Counted from the stretch's first letter, positions 16,359 through 25,949 are shown. The stretch: 64,000 nt of DNA from UBA12077 sp963665525 (GCA_963665525.1 OY762280.1:4464001-4528000), one strand, 5' to 3'. The notes: generated by a model not told the origin, from the sequence alone. Made by a program: numbers and translations.

Positions 16359-19300
16359 CTATTCTAAAATTTTTTGTACTTTTTCAATTGCATTCTTAAT
16401 GCTTTTAGTATTCTCAAAACTTAATGTTAGCTTGTCTTTTACTTCTTTCATTTTTATCCCTTTCGGATTTTGTTGAATAAATCCTAAAATTTTTGAAAAT
16501 ACAGGAGAACGATAAAATAGTGAATCCTGATTGTTTATAAAATAAGCAACTAACTTTTTATTTTTAAGAATTACTCTTTCAATGCCTAAGTCAATAGCTA
16601 ACCATCTTAGGCGAACTACATTTATAAGTTCAATGGTTTGTTCCGGTATATTTCCAAACCGATCTTTTAAGCGATATTCAAAATCTAATAAGTATTTTTC
16701 TTCATTAATATTATCTAACTCTCGGTAAAGTCTTATGCGTTCAGAAATATTACTAATATAATTATCTGGAAAAAGTAGCTCAAGGTCTGTATCAATTTGA
16801 CAATCGTTAATAAACTTCTGATTTAAGATTTGGTTTTCTTGTTCTTGTTTTTGTTCTTCTTCGTACAATTCCTTAAACGAAGATTCCTTGAGTTCTAAAA
16901 TAGCTTCATTTAGTATTCTATGATATGTTTCGAATCCAATATCTGTAATAAATCCACTTTGTTCAGCTCCCAGTAAGTTTCCTGCACCTCTAATATCAAG
17001 ATCTTGCATTGCAATATTAAATCCGCTACCTAGTTCAGAGAATTCTTCAATAGCTTTTAACCTTCTTCTTGCTTCTTGTGTAACAGAAGTTAATGGAGGA
17101 GCCAGTAAATAACAGAATGCTTTCTTATTGGAACGACCAACACGGCCTCTTAATTGATGTAAATCGCTTAATCCAAAATTTTGTGCGTTATTAATAATAA
17201 TAGTATTCGCATTTGAAATGTCTAATCCCGATTCAATAATTGTAGTAGCAATAAGTACATCATACTCATAATTAATAAAATCAAGCATTACCTTTTCGAG
17301 CTTTGGTCCTTCCATTTGACCATGTGCTACTACAGTTCTTACATCCGGACAAAGTTTATTGATTAAAGTCTCTACTTCCTGTATATTTTGAACACGATTA
17401 TGAATAAAAAATACTTGACCGTTTCTTTGAAACTCGTAATCGATTGCTTCTTTTATAATATCTTCGTTAAAGTTATGAAGCTCGGTAATGATCGGATATC
17501 TGTTAGGAGGAGGAGTATTGATGATGGATAAATCGCGTGCTCCCATCATGGAGAACTGTAAAGTTCTAGGTATAGGTGTTGCTGTTAAAGTAAGTGTATC
17601 TACATTTACTTTAAGTTTTTTAAGTTTTTCCTTGACAGCCACACCAAACTTTTGTTCTTCATCAATGATTAATAAGCCCAGATCTTTAAATTCTACTTCC
17701 TTCCCAACAAGCTTATGTGTTCCAATAATAATATCTACCTGACCTTCTTTTAACTTTTTAATTATTTCTGTTTGATCTTTTCGGGCTCTTAACCTACTTA
17801 AATATTCTATATTGCAAGGAAAATCAGCTAATCGTTCTTTAAATGTTTGATAATGTTGCAAAGCCAGAATGGTTGTTGGAACCAATACTGCAACTTGTTT
17901 ACTGTCAGTTACAGATTTAAAAGCTGCTCGAACTGCTATTTCTGTTTTCCCAAAACCTACATCACCACAAATCAGTCTATCCATAGGTGTGTCAGACTCC
18001 ATATCTTGTTTTACAGAGCTCGTAGATTTTATTTGATCGGGAGTGTCTTCATAAATGAACGATGATTCTAACTCGCGTTGTAAGTAAGTGTCTTGAGAAA
18101 AAGAAAATCCTTTTTGTTCTTTTCTTTTAGCATATAATTGGATTAACTCCTTGGCAATGTCTTTTACTTTCGATTTTGTATTCTGTTTTAATTTTTGCCA
18201 GGCTCCTGTTCCAAGTTTATATATTTTGGGAGGCTCTGCATCTTTACCTTTATATTTAGAAATTTTATGTAAAGCATGAATGCTTACATATAACGTATCC
18301 TGATCGCGATATACCAGTTTTATTGCTTCCTGGGTTTTTCCGTTGATGTCAATTTTTTCAAGACCTCCAAATTTCCCAATACCATGATCTATATGCACAA
18401 TGTAATCACCAGGATGTAGTCCGGTAAGTTCACGCATGGTGATTTGTTCTTTTTTCTGAAGACTATTCTTAATTTTAAATTTATGGTACCTGCCAAAAAT
18501 CTGATGATCGGTGTAAACACAGATTTTTAAATCATGATCAACGAACCCTTCATGAATGGTATTTAAAGCAGATTCGAATTTTATTTCAGAATGAAGATCG
18601 TTAAAAATGGCTTGTAAACGTTCTATTTGTTTTTCGTTTTCTGATAAAATGAAGGTTTGATATTCTTTATGTGAATTGTCGAGAATATTCTGAGCTAATA
18701 ATTCAAAGTTCTTGTTAAATGATGGTTGGTGTGAGGTTTTAAAAACTATTTCGGGATTCGTAAAATAATTGCTTTGCCCAAATTCAATATTTAAATATTG
18801 ACCAATATCTTCTAATAAATGTTGTTTTGTAATTATTGCATCTTCTGAAACTTTATCTTCAATTTCACATATCTTATCTAAAGTAAATTCTAAATTATCA
18901 GACCAAACAATAGCATCTTTCGGTAAAAAATGGAAAAAAGATTCTGTTTGCTCCAAATCTTTATTTTCAGAATCAGGATTGACAATTTTTGGTACAATTG
19001 TAATGTGCTCGAAATTTTCTTTTGATAATTGGTTTTCAATATCAAATGTTCGTATTGACTCAACTTCATCGCCAAAGAAGTCAATCCTAAAAGGTAAATC
19101 AGATGCGAAAGAAAAGATATCAATAATACTTCCTCGAATTGAATATTGTCCTGGTTCGTATACAAAATCTACATATTGAAAATTGTATTCTTGCAAAACT
19201 TCTTGGATAAAATCAATTGAGACTTGTTCTCCAACTCCAAGTTTTAAAGTAGATTTTTTTAAGAGTTCTTTATTTATAACTTTCTCGATAATAGCTTCGG

Positions 19301-19664
19301 GATAAGTTACAATAACAATATTATCATCATTCGCTAAAGCTTGAAGGGTTTCGGCTCTTAATAGTAAGTTTGAACTATCTTCTTGTCCATAAATAATAGA
19401 CCGTTTAAAAGAAGTTGGAAAAAACATTACTTTTTGATCTGATAGAATAGATAGGTCATTCTGAAAATATGCAGCTTCTTCCTTATCGGGTAATATAATA
19501 ATGTGTTTGCTATTTAAGCTATTTATTAAATTCGATAAGTATAGGCTTTTAGCTGATCCTGTTATGTTTCTTAAATGTAATCCTTGATTTTTTTGAATAG
19601 AATTACGACACTCATCTAGTTTAGAGTGTTTTTCAGTAATCTTATTTAATGACTTTATTTCCAA
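16359..19664 (-). CDS. mfd: transcription-repair coupling factor Mfd
   Basis: Mfd pushes stalled RNA polymerase off lesions and recruits UvrA. About 1100 residues with the full domain order. The UvrB-homology region (about 1-330) contains QYSIRGSIIDIF. The CarD-like RNA-polymerase-interaction domain (about 425-490) contains LHPGDYIVHIDHGIGKFGGL. The RecG-like helicase has Walker A CGDVGFGKTEIA, Walker B DEEQKFGV, TLTATPIPRTLQFSM and the RecG-type motif LHQLRGRVGRSNKKAF. The C-terminal TRCF domain follows. No ATG occurs near the start: TTG at 19700 falls inside the fbp terminator, so TTG at 19664 (LEIKSLNKITEKH) is preferred. Either start keeps all known domains. Confidence 0.95.
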   Translation of the reverse strand: MEIKSLNKITEKHSKLDECRNSIQKNQGLHLRNITGSAKSLYLSNLINSLNSKHIIILPDKEEAAYFQNDLSILSDQKVMFFPTSFKRSIIYGQEDSSNLLLRAETLQALANDDNIVIVTYPEAIIEKVINKELLKKSTLKLGVGEQVSIDFIQEVLQEYNFQYVDFVYEPGQYSIRGSIIDIFSFASDLPFRIDFFGDEVESIRTFDIENQLSKENFEHITIVPKIVNPDSENKDLEQTESFFHFLPKDAIVWSDNLEFTLDKICEIEDKVSEDAIITKQHLLEDIGQYLNIEFGQSNYFTNPEIVFKTSHQPSFNKNFELLAQNILDNSHKEYQTFILSENEKQIERLQAIFNDLHSEIKFESALNTIHEGFVDHDLKICVYTDHQIFGRYHKFKIKNSLQKKEQITMRELTGLHPGDYIVHIDHGIGKFGGLEKIDINGKTQEAIKLVYRDQDTLYVSIHALHKISKYKGKDAEPPKIYKLGTGAWQKLKQNTKSKVKDIAKELIQLYAKRKEQKGFSFSQDTYLQRELESSFIYEDTPDQIKSTSSVKQDMESDTPMDRLICGDVGFGKTEIAVRAAFKSVTDSKQVAVLVPTTILALQHYQTFKERLADFPCNIEYLSRLRARKDQTEIIKKLKEGQVDIIIGTHKLVGKEVEFKDLGLLIIDEEQKFGVAVKEKLKKLKVNVDTLTLTATPIPRTLQFSMMGARDLSIINTPPPNRYPIITELHNFNEDIIKEAIDYEFQRNGQVFFIHNRVQNIQEVETLINKLCPDVRTVVAHGQMEGPKLEKVMLDFINYEYDVLIATTIIESGLDISNANTIIINNAQNFGLSDLHQLRGRVGRSNKKAFCYLLAPPLTSVTQEARRRLKAIEEFSELGSGFNIAMQDLDIRGAGNLLGAEQSGFITDIGFETYHRILNEAILELKESSFKELYEEEQKQEQENQILNQKFINDCQIDTDLELLFPDNYISNISERIRLYRELDNINEEKYLLDFEYRLKDRFGNIPEQTIELINVVRLRWLAIDLGIERVILKNKKLVAYFINNQDSLFYRSPVFSKILGFIQQNPKGIKMKEVKDKLTLSFENTKSIKNAIEKVQKILE

Positions 19665-19680
19665 AACCTGACAAAAATAA

Positions 19681-19709
19681 AAAAGGTAGTTGTATTTCAA
19701 CTACCTTTT
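19681..19709 (-). terminator. terminator of fbp
   Basis: AAAAGGTAGTTG pairs perfectly with CAACTACCTTTT across a 5-base loop. On the minus strand it is followed by a T-rich run (TTTTTTATTTTT), the expected intrinsic terminator for the upstream fbp gene. It overlaps the first codons of the longest mfd frame, arguing for a later mfd start. Confidence 0.8.
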
Positions 19710-19736
19710 TAAATGTATTTTTAAAAAATGCTTTAA

Positions 19737-20750
19737 TTATTCTGAATCTTTTAAGAATTGTTCAGCATCTTCGACCATATTTTTAGATCCTGTATATAAA
19801 GGTACTCTTTGGTGTAAAGTTTCAGGTTTTACATCAAGAATTCTTATTTTTCCATTTGTTGCTTTTCCTCCTGCTTGCTCAGCAATAAAAGCCATTGGGT
19901 TACATTCGTATAATAAACGAAGTTTGCCATTAGGTGCAGTTGCTGTTTCAGGATAAATAAAAACACCACCTTTTAATAAGTTACGATGGAAGTCGGCAAC
20001 CAGTGAACCAATATAACGTGCAGAATATGGTCTGTTGGTTTCATTATCTTTTTCCTGGCAATATTTAATGTATTTTTTAACTCCTTCAGGAAATTTATTG
20101 TAGTTTCCTTCATTTAAAGAATATATCTTACCTTTTTCAGGAGTTTTAATATTATGATGTGAAAGACAGAATTCGCCAATTCCGGTATCTAAAGTAAAAC
20201 CATTTACGCCCATACCTGTCGTGTATACTAACATGGTAGATGATCCGTAAATAATATAACCAGCAGCAATTTGTTTATTCCCTTCTTGAAGGAAATCTCT
20301 TAATTGAGCTTTTTCTCCTCGAGGAGATATTCTTCTGTAAATTGAAAATATGGTACCTATCGAAACATTTACATCAATATTTGATGATCCATCCAGAGGA
20401 TCCATACAAACAATATATTTACCATCCAGTGAAAGTTCATCGTCGAAAGTGATAATTTCCTGATCTTCTTCTGAAGCTATGCCGCAACACTCACCACTAT
20501 CTCGTAAGGCTGCTGTAAATTGCATATCGGCAAAAACATCTAATTTTTGTTGACTTTCGCCTTGAACATTTATCTCTCCTGCTTCGCCTAAAACATCAAC
20601 TAAACCGGCTTTATTTACTTTCTTATGAACTACTTTAGCTGCAATTCCAATGTGATGCAGTAAGTTTGATAACTCGCCTTTAGCGTATGGTATATTCGCT
20701 TGTCTTCGAATGATAAATTCATTAAGTGTGGTAATATTATAGCCTTTCAT
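19737..20750 (-). CDS. fbp: class I fructose-1,6-bisphosphatase
   Basis: Hydrolyses fructose 1,6-bisphosphate to fructose 6-phosphate, the committed step of gluconeogenesis. The 337-residue protein has class I landmarks in order: the N-terminal helix (LNEFIIRRQANIP), ASEEDQEII, the metal-binding DPLDGSSNIDVNVSIGTIFS (about 117-136), GFTLDTGIGEFCLSHHNIK, YIGSLVADFHRNLLKGGVFI and LYECNPMAFIAEQAGGKA. It is monocistronic, with its own terminator and an inverted repeat 31-56 bases upstream of ATG that may act in regulation. Confidence 0.96.
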   Translation of the reverse strand: MKGYNITTLNEFIIRRQANIPYAKGELSNLLHHIGIAAKVVHKKVNKAGLVDVLGEAGEINVQGESQQKLDVFADMQFTAALRDSGECCGIASEEDQEIITFDDELSLDGKYIVCMDPLDGSSNIDVNVSIGTIFSIYRRISPRGEKAQLRDFLQEGNKQIAAGYIIYGSSTMLVYTTGMGVNGFTLDTGIGEFCLSHHNIKTPEKGKIYSLNEGNYNKFPEGVKKYIKYCQEKDNETNRPYSARYIGSLVADFHRNLLKGGVFIYPETATAPNGKLRLLYECNPMAFIAEQAGGKATNGKIRILDVKPETLHQRVPLYTGSKNMVEDAEQFLKDSE

Positions 20751-20780
20751 GAAGCAAAAGTTATTGTTTTAAATGTGATG

Positions 20781-20806
20781 AAAATTCAATCCTTAACTTG
20801 AATTTT
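20781..20806. repeat. inverted repeat upstream of fbp
   Basis: AAAATTCAA and TTGAATTTT form a perfect 9-bp dyad with an 8-base spacer, 31-56 bases before the fbp ATG. The position fits an operator or a leader hairpin; the low complexity of the arms makes chance possible. Confidence 0.4.
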
Positions 20807-20962
20807 ATATTTATTTAGTACAAAAATAATTTTAATTTTATGAATAAGAATAAAATAAAGGAAAAATAACCAGATTCAAAAGTTTATTAAAAAATGTAAG
20901 GTTTTAGAATATAAGAAATGCTAAATTTGTAAACTTTTGGCTTTATAAATACGGAATCAAAT

Positions 20963-22216
20963 ATGTTAGTTTTTAAGTTTGGCGGAGCATCGGTTAAAGA
21001 TTCAGGGGGAGTAAAAAATCTATTCAATATAATTCATGATTTTAACGATGAGCTTATCATTGTTGTTTCTGCACTGGGTAAAACGACCAATGCTCTGGAA
21101 AAGATTTTAAAACTTTCGATAGAAGATACAGATCAGTGCGGTGTAAAGTTCGAAAAGCTTAAAACATATCATTTCCACATTATCAATGAATTATTTCCAG
21201 ATAAACATCATGAAATATATAATGAGGTTGGTAACGAATTTAATAAATTGTATTCCAAGTTATTCGATGATCGTTTAGATTCGTATGATTTGAAATATGA
21301 TCAAATTGTTTCTTTTGGCGAAATACTGTCAACGAAAATTGTTAGTGCTTATCTCAATAACCAGAAATTAAATAATACTTGGATAGATATTAGAAATGTA
21401 TTTGTTACTGACGAAACTTATCGTGAAGCAAAAATTGATTTCGATCAAACAAAAATAAATGCAAAAAATAGCTTCAGTTTTAAGAATCAGAAAGTTTATT
21501 TAACACAAGGTTTTATTGCTTGTGCTAAAAATGGGAATGTTACTACTCTTGGAAGAGAAGGTTCAGATTATACAGCGGCTATATTAGCAAATATATTAGA
21601 TGCTGAGAAAGTGATTGTTTGGAAAGATGTAGATGGAATCTTGAATGCAGACCCTCAATATTTCGAGGCAACACAAAAATTAGATAAAATTTCGTATCAA
21701 GAGGCTGTAGAGTTAGCTTATTTTGGTGCAAAAGTTATTCATCCAAAAACCTTGAAGCCTTTACATAATAAACAAATTCCGTTGTTTGTTCGATCATTTA
21801 TAAATCCAACAGGAGAGGGGACAGAGATTGATTGTTTTAAACATTATGATCAGGAATTACCTATTTTTATTCTTAAAAAGGATCAAATGCTAATCAGTTT
21901 ATTCCCAAAAGATTTATCTTTTGTTATTGAGGATGAATTAAGCAAAATCTTTAAATACTTATCTGAGCATAGAATAAAGGTAAACCTTATTCAAAACTCT
22001 GCTATTAGTTTTTCGTTATGTATTGATAATGGCAATAAAAATTCAAAACAATTAATCGAACGTTTAAAAGAAGATTACAAGGTTTTATATAACGATCACC
22101 TGGAATTACTTACAATTAGGCATTATTCTGAAGAGGCAATAAGTGCTGTAACAACAGGACGAAAGATATACATTGAACAAAGAAGCCGCCATACGGCACA
22201 TTTTGTTATCAGGTAA
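20963..22216 (+). CDS. aspartate kinase (monofunctional)
   Basis: Phosphorylates L-aspartate to start synthesis of lysine, methionine, threonine and isoleucine. The 417-residue enzyme opens with the nucleotide-binding KFGGASVKD and contains FIACAKNGNVTTLGREGSDY (about 185-204), the aspartate and ATP site, and VIWKDVDGILNADPQYF (about 219-236). The last about 140 residues (PIFILKKDQMLISLFPKD onward) form a shortened ACT regulatory region. There is no homoserine dehydrogenase part. A TAAATTTG -7-like element lies at 20922-20929. The stop overlaps the convergent dehydrogenase gene by 8 bp. Confidence 0.92.
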   Translation: MLVFKFGGASVKDSGGVKNLFNIIHDFNDELIIVVSALGKTTNALEKILKLSIEDTDQCGVKFEKLKTYHFHIINELFPDKHHEIYNEVGNEFNKLYSKLFDDRLDSYDLKYDQIVSFGEILSTKIVSAYLNNQKLNNTWIDIRNVFVTDETYREAKIDFDQTKINAKNSFSFKNQKVYLTQGFIACAKNGNVTTLGREGSDYTAAILANILDAEKVIVWKDVDGILNADPQYFEATQKLDKISYQEAVELAYFGAKVIHPKTLKPLHNKQIPLFVRSFINPTGEGTEIDCFKHYDQELPIFILKKDQMLISLFPKDLSFVIEDELSKIFKYLSEHRIKVNLIQNSAISFSLCIDNGNKNSKQLIERLKEDYKVLYNDHLELLTIRHYSEEAISAVTTGRKIYIEQRSRHTAHFVIR

Positions 22217-23153
22217 AAGCAGCTATTATTTTACTGGCTAAAAATTCAGAAAGTTTTACATTCGATTCATGTGTCCAACCTGCAATATGAGGTGTTAAAA
22301 CTGTGTTGTTACTATTAATAAGATATTGAAAAGCTTCTGGTAGCTTCTCATCAGAATGTAAATTTTCGAAAGAAGTTTGCTCGTATTCCAGAACATCAAG
22401 AGCTGCACCTAAAACTTTTCCTGATTTTAAGTTTTTAACCAAATCTTCAGTCTTCAAGACTTTTCCTCGAGCAGTATTTATTATATATATATCTTTCTTA
22501 AATTGATGAATGAATTCGTGGTTAATCATAAAACGAGTTTCATCGGTTAAAGGAACATGTAAGCTTAAAATATCAGTATGTTCAAATAAGTCTTCTAATT
22601 TCTTCTCTGTTACATACTCATCAGAATATCCGAATTTGTATTTGTCGTATGCAATAACATTGGCATCAAAACCTTTTAATCTTTGAGCAAAAGCACTACC
22701 CATGTTTCCATAACCGATGATTCCAATAGTCTTGCCTTTTATTTCTAATCCACGATTACCTTCTCTAATCCATTTGCCATTTCTTACTTCAAAATCAGCT
22801 TTTAGTATATTATTAAATAGGGTAAGTAACATTCCAACTGCTTGCTCGCCCACAGCATCTCTATTCCCTTCCGGGGAGTTAAAACATGTTATTCCGTTCG
22901 ATTCAGCATATTCAACATCAATGTTTTCGAGTCCGGCACCTACTCTGCCAATAAACTTTAGGTTTTTACCTGAGTCAATTAACTCTTTCCCAATTTTTAC
23001 TTTACTCCTAATTATAATGCCTTCATAATCTTTAATTAGATCTTTAATATTATTAGAAGTAACTTGATCGGGATTATAATTACACTTAAATCCTGCGTCT
23101 GTTAACATTTCAGGTAAGCGTAGATGTGTAGAATCTGCAAATAGAATATTCAT
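22209..23153 (-). CDS. D-3-phosphoglycerate dehydrogenase-like 2-hydroxyacid dehydrogenase
   Basis: A 314-residue NAD-dependent D-isomer-specific 2-hydroxyacid dehydrogenase. It has the substrate-domain segment FIGRVGAGLENIDVEYAE, the Rossmann loop GIIGYGNMGSAFAQRLKGF (about 142-160), the catalytic Arg in INTARGKVL, Glu in LDVLEYE and His in LTPHIAGWTHES. The short form without an ACT domain resembles phosphoglycerate dehydrogenases used in serine synthesis in Bacteroidota, but glycerate or lactate dehydrogenase activity cannot be excluded. It is followed 15 bp upstream (minus strand) by the GldN-like lipoprotein and dihydroorotase genes, likely one transcript. Confidence 0.85.
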   Translation of the reverse strand: MNILFADSTHLRLPEMLTDAGFKCNYNPDQVTSNNIKDLIKDYEGIIIRSKVKIGKELIDSGKNLKFIGRVGAGLENIDVEYAESNGITCFNSPEGNRDAVGEQAVGMLLTLFNNILKADFEVRNGKWIREGNRGLEIKGKTIGIIGYGNMGSAFAQRLKGFDANVIAYDKYKFGYSDEYVTEKKLEDLFEHTDILSLHVPLTDETRFMINHEFIHQFKKDIYIINTARGKVLKTEDLVKNLKSGKVLGAALDVLEYEQTSFENLHSDEKLPEAFQYLINSNNTVLTPHIAGWTHESNVKLSEFLASKIIAAFT

Positions 23154-23167
23154 TTTAAAATAAAGGT

Positions 23168-23668
23168 TTATTTAAAGTAAACTTTGAAAGCTGGTTTGTA
23201 ACCTCTAATTTCTCCAAGCGAGTTATATATTTCATAGGCTAACATAATAGAATGAACCTTCTTCATCATTTTTTGATTTTTCTTGTCATAATACCATGCT
23301 TCTTCAAATTGCACTTTAGCAATTAACTCTCTACTAAAATCAGGATCTTTTTCCAGCTCTTTTATATCATCAATACTTAAAGGTGTATTATGGAAAAACT
23401 CATATGGTGTTAGTTCCCCATCATAAACAGCTTTAAATATTTCATCAACTAATGTTTCTTTATCTAAATTTCTCAGGCAATAATCTGTCCATTCATCTCC
23501 ATCAGGATTTTTAATGACAACATCATTAATAATAGTATCGGAGATTGTTGTAAAAGTAGCATCAGAATTTAAATCAACAACCTGAGGATTTTTCTGACTA
23601 AAATTACAACTGGTTATACCTATATATAATATAAGAACCCATTTAATATTATTGAACTTAATTTTCAT
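23168..23668 (-). CDS. GldN-like lipoprotein
   Basis: A 166-residue protein with an N-terminal hydrophobic segment and lipobox GITSC, so probably a lipoprotein. The mature part includes LVDEIFKAVYDGELTPYEF, LSIDDIKELEKDP and IAKVQFEEAWYYDKKNQ, ending GEIRGYKPAFKVYF. The repeated pattern of a helix, TPY and 'EAWYYD' resembles the gliding and type IX secretion protein GldN/PorN, but it is shorter and not next to gldK-L-M. It could be a distant paralogue. Function is not assigned. Confidence 0.5.
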   Translation of the reverse strand: MKIKFNNIKWVLILYIGITSCNFSQKNPQVVDLNSDATFTTISDTIINDVVIKNPDGDEWTDYCLRNLDKETLVDEIFKAVYDGELTPYEFFHNTPLSIDDIKELEKDPDFSRELIAKVQFEEAWYYDKKNQKMMKKVHSIMLAYEIYNSLGEIRGYKPAFKVYFK

Positions 23669-23695
23669 GTTGCGATTATTAAAGCTTGCAAGATT

Positions 23696-25039
23696 TTACC
23701 TGTCAAAAACTAATCTTTGTCCTTTGATTGATTCATTAAAAGTATCATTCTCATATACCAGGTTACCATTAATAATAGTATGTGTAACTTTTGATTTGAA
23801 GGTTTGATTCTCGAAAGGAGACCATTTACACTTATATAAGATATTCTCTTTGTTAACTTTCCAGCTTGAATCCAAATCAACTAAAACTAAATCGGCCCAG
23901 TATCCCTCCCTGATATAACCTCTTTCTTTAACTTGAAAAATATCGGCAGGTGTATGACACATTTTATTTATAATATCATGAAGCGAAATTTTACCTTGAT
24001 GATAAAGCTCAAGCATTGCTATTAACGAATGCTGAACTAAAGGTCCTCCGGAAGGAGCTTTAAAGTAAGTGTTTGTTTTTTCATCAATGGTATGTGGTGC
24101 ATGATCGGTTGCAACAACATCAACCTTATTGTTTTTTATACCTTCTATTAATGCCTTTCTGTCTTTTGCTGTCTTAACTGCTGGATTCCATTTAATTCTG
24201 GTTCCATATGTATCATAGTCTTCATCAGAAAACCATAAATGATGAACACATACTTCAGTTGTAATTCTCTTTTCTTTAGAAGGAATAGAGCTGTCAAATA
24301 GGTCGAGTTCTTTAGCAGTACTTAAATGTAATATATGTAATCTGGAATTGTGTTTTTTTGCTAACTCAACTGCTAATGCTGATGATTTATAACAAGCTTC
24401 TTCACTTCGAATGAATGGATGATATTTAATTGGCAAATCTTCGCCAAACTTTTCCTTATATTTTATAGTATTGTTTTGAATAGTTTCTTCATCTTCACAA
24501 TGTGTAGCAATTAAAACTGGAGATTCTGAAAAGATTTTAGATAGTGAGTCTTGATTATCTACCAACATATTTCCAGTTGATGATCCCATAAAAACTTTGA
24601 GTCCGCAAATTTTCTTAGGATCAATTTTTTTGATCTCCTCTATATTATCATTGGTGGCACCTAAATAAAAAGAATAGTTGGTTAGGGACTTTTTAGAAGC
24701 AAGATCATACTTTTCTTCAAGCAATTTAAGACTTGTTGCTTGAGGTTTGGTATTTGGCATCTCCATAAAAGAAGTAACACCTCCTGCTACTGCAGCTTTA
24801 GCTTCGGTATATATTTCGGCCTTTTCAGTTAAGCCGGGTTCTCTAAAATGAACCTGATCATCAATGATTCCAGGGAAAAGATATTTCCCATTACCATCAA
24901 TCTCTTTGGAGGAATTTATATTAGAATAGTTATTATTAGTAATGATCTTTTTAATTTTTCCTTCTTCTATTAAAACTCCGCCTTTAAATTGATTTCCTTC
25001 ATTAATAACAATTACGTTTTTTATCAGCAAACTATACAT
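23696..25039 (-). CDS. pyrC: dihydroorotase
   Basis: Catalyses cyclisation of carbamoyl-aspartate to dihydroorotate in pyrimidine synthesis, in the amidohydrolase fold. The 447-residue protein shows PGIIDDQVHFREPG (about 57-70), AAVAGGVTSFMEMPNTKP, GLKVFMGSSTGNML (the Lys is the expected carboxylated metal-bridging residue), HCEDE, LHILHLSTAKEL and VVATDHAPHT (catalytic Asp). The first His of the usual HxH metal site is Gln here (QVH). ATG at 25039, 14 bp after the preceding gene stop, gives the normal N-terminus; a 25-codon extension inside that gene is unlikely. Confidence 0.92.
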   Translation of the reverse strand: MYSLLIKNVIVINEGNQFKGGVLIEEGKIKKIITNNNYSNINSSKEIDGNGKYLFPGIIDDQVHFREPGLTEKAEIYTEAKAAVAGGVTSFMEMPNTKPQATSLKLLEEKYDLASKKSLTNYSFYLGATNDNIEEIKKIDPKKICGLKVFMGSSTGNMLVDNQDSLSKIFSESPVLIATHCEDEETIQNNTIKYKEKFGEDLPIKYHPFIRSEEACYKSSALAVELAKKHNSRLHILHLSTAKELDLFDSSIPSKEKRITTEVCVHHLWFSDEDYDTYGTRIKWNPAVKTAKDRKALIEGIKNNKVDVVATDHAPHTIDEKTNTYFKAPSGGPLVQHSLIAMLELYHQGKISLHDIINKMCHTPADIFQVKERGYIREGYWADLVLVDLDSSWKVNKENILYKCKWSPFENQTFKSKVTHTIINGNLVYENDTFNESIKGQRLVFDR

Positions 25040-25053
25040 TATATAATAGGTAT

Positions 25054-25797
25054 TTATTTTGCGATATGATAATTCCTGAAAAAGCTTCTGGATTTCATTT
25101 TTATAACTCCCCAAACAGCCTCATTAAATATTCCTCCGCTCATTTTAGATACTCCTTCTTGTCGTTCGGTAAAAATAATAGGTACTTCTATAATCTTAAA
25201 ACCAAATTTCCAGGTTGTAAATTTCATTTCAATTTGAAAAGCATATCCTTTTAATTTGATTTTATCAAGATTTATTGTTTCTAGTACTTTTCTTTTGTAG
25301 CATTTAAAACCTGCAGTAGTATCCTGAATCTTCATTCTTGTAATAAACCTAACATACTTTGATGCAAAATATGACATAAGGATTCTTCCCATTGGCCAGT
25401 TTACAACATTTACTCCCGAAATATACCTTGATCCAATAGCTAAATCGGCTCCTTGGGTTTCACAAGCATCATAAAGTCTGATTAAATCATCCGGATTATG
25501 TGAGAAATCAGCGTCCATTTCACAGATATACTCAAAATGGTTTTCTAATGCCCATTTAAAACCTGTAATATATGCTGTGCCTAAACCAAGTTTTCCTTTT
25601 CTCTGTATTAAATGTAATTGATTAGTGTACTCTTTTTGTAATTTCTTAATAATATCTGCTGTTCCGTCTGGAGAATTATCATCTATTATAAGTAAATTAA
25701 AAGGAAGTGATAAAGAGAATACCTTGCGAACCATTTTCTCAATGTTCTCTTTTTCATTATATGTCGGTATTATTACTAGTCTGTTTGATGATTTCAT
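25054..25797 (-). CDS. polyprenol-monophosphate glycosyltransferase (GT2, DPM-like)
   Basis: A 247-residue family 2 glycosyltransferase resembling bacterial polyprenol-phosphate mannose synthases. It has VIIPTYNEKENIEKMV (about 8-23), the nucleotide-sugar motif LLIIDDNSPDGTADII, FEYICEMDADFSHNPDDLI with the DxD-like metal site, IGSRYISG, and ERQEGVSKMSGGIF, the acceptor-binding pattern RxxGxSKM. No C-terminal membrane domain is present, so it is the soluble DPM1 form. It would charge a lipid carrier with a hexose for periplasmic glycan assembly or protein O-glycosylation, common in this phylum. It heads the transcript with pyrC. Confidence 0.85.
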   Translation of the reverse strand: MKSSNRLVIIPTYNEKENIEKMVRKVFSLSLPFNLLIIDDNSPDGTADIIKKLQKEYTNQLHLIQRKGKLGLGTAYITGFKWALENHFEYICEMDADFSHNPDDLIRLYDACETQGADLAIGSRYISGVNVVNWPMGRILMSYFASKYVRFITRMKIQDTTAGFKCYKRKVLETINLDKIKLKGYAFQIEMKFTTWKFGFKIIEVPIIFTERQEGVSKMSGGIFNEAVWGVIKMKSRSFFRNYHIAK

Positions 25798-25949
25798 TAT
25801 ATATATTATTATATAGTATTAGCAGAGCGAAGATAAAGTTTTTATTTCAAATTGACTTATTTTAGGTCATGTAACGATAAAAATAAAAAATTATTTTATT
25901 GGATTTTAATGCCTTAAGAAAAACATGTAAAAAAAGTGTTTGAAAAGGC

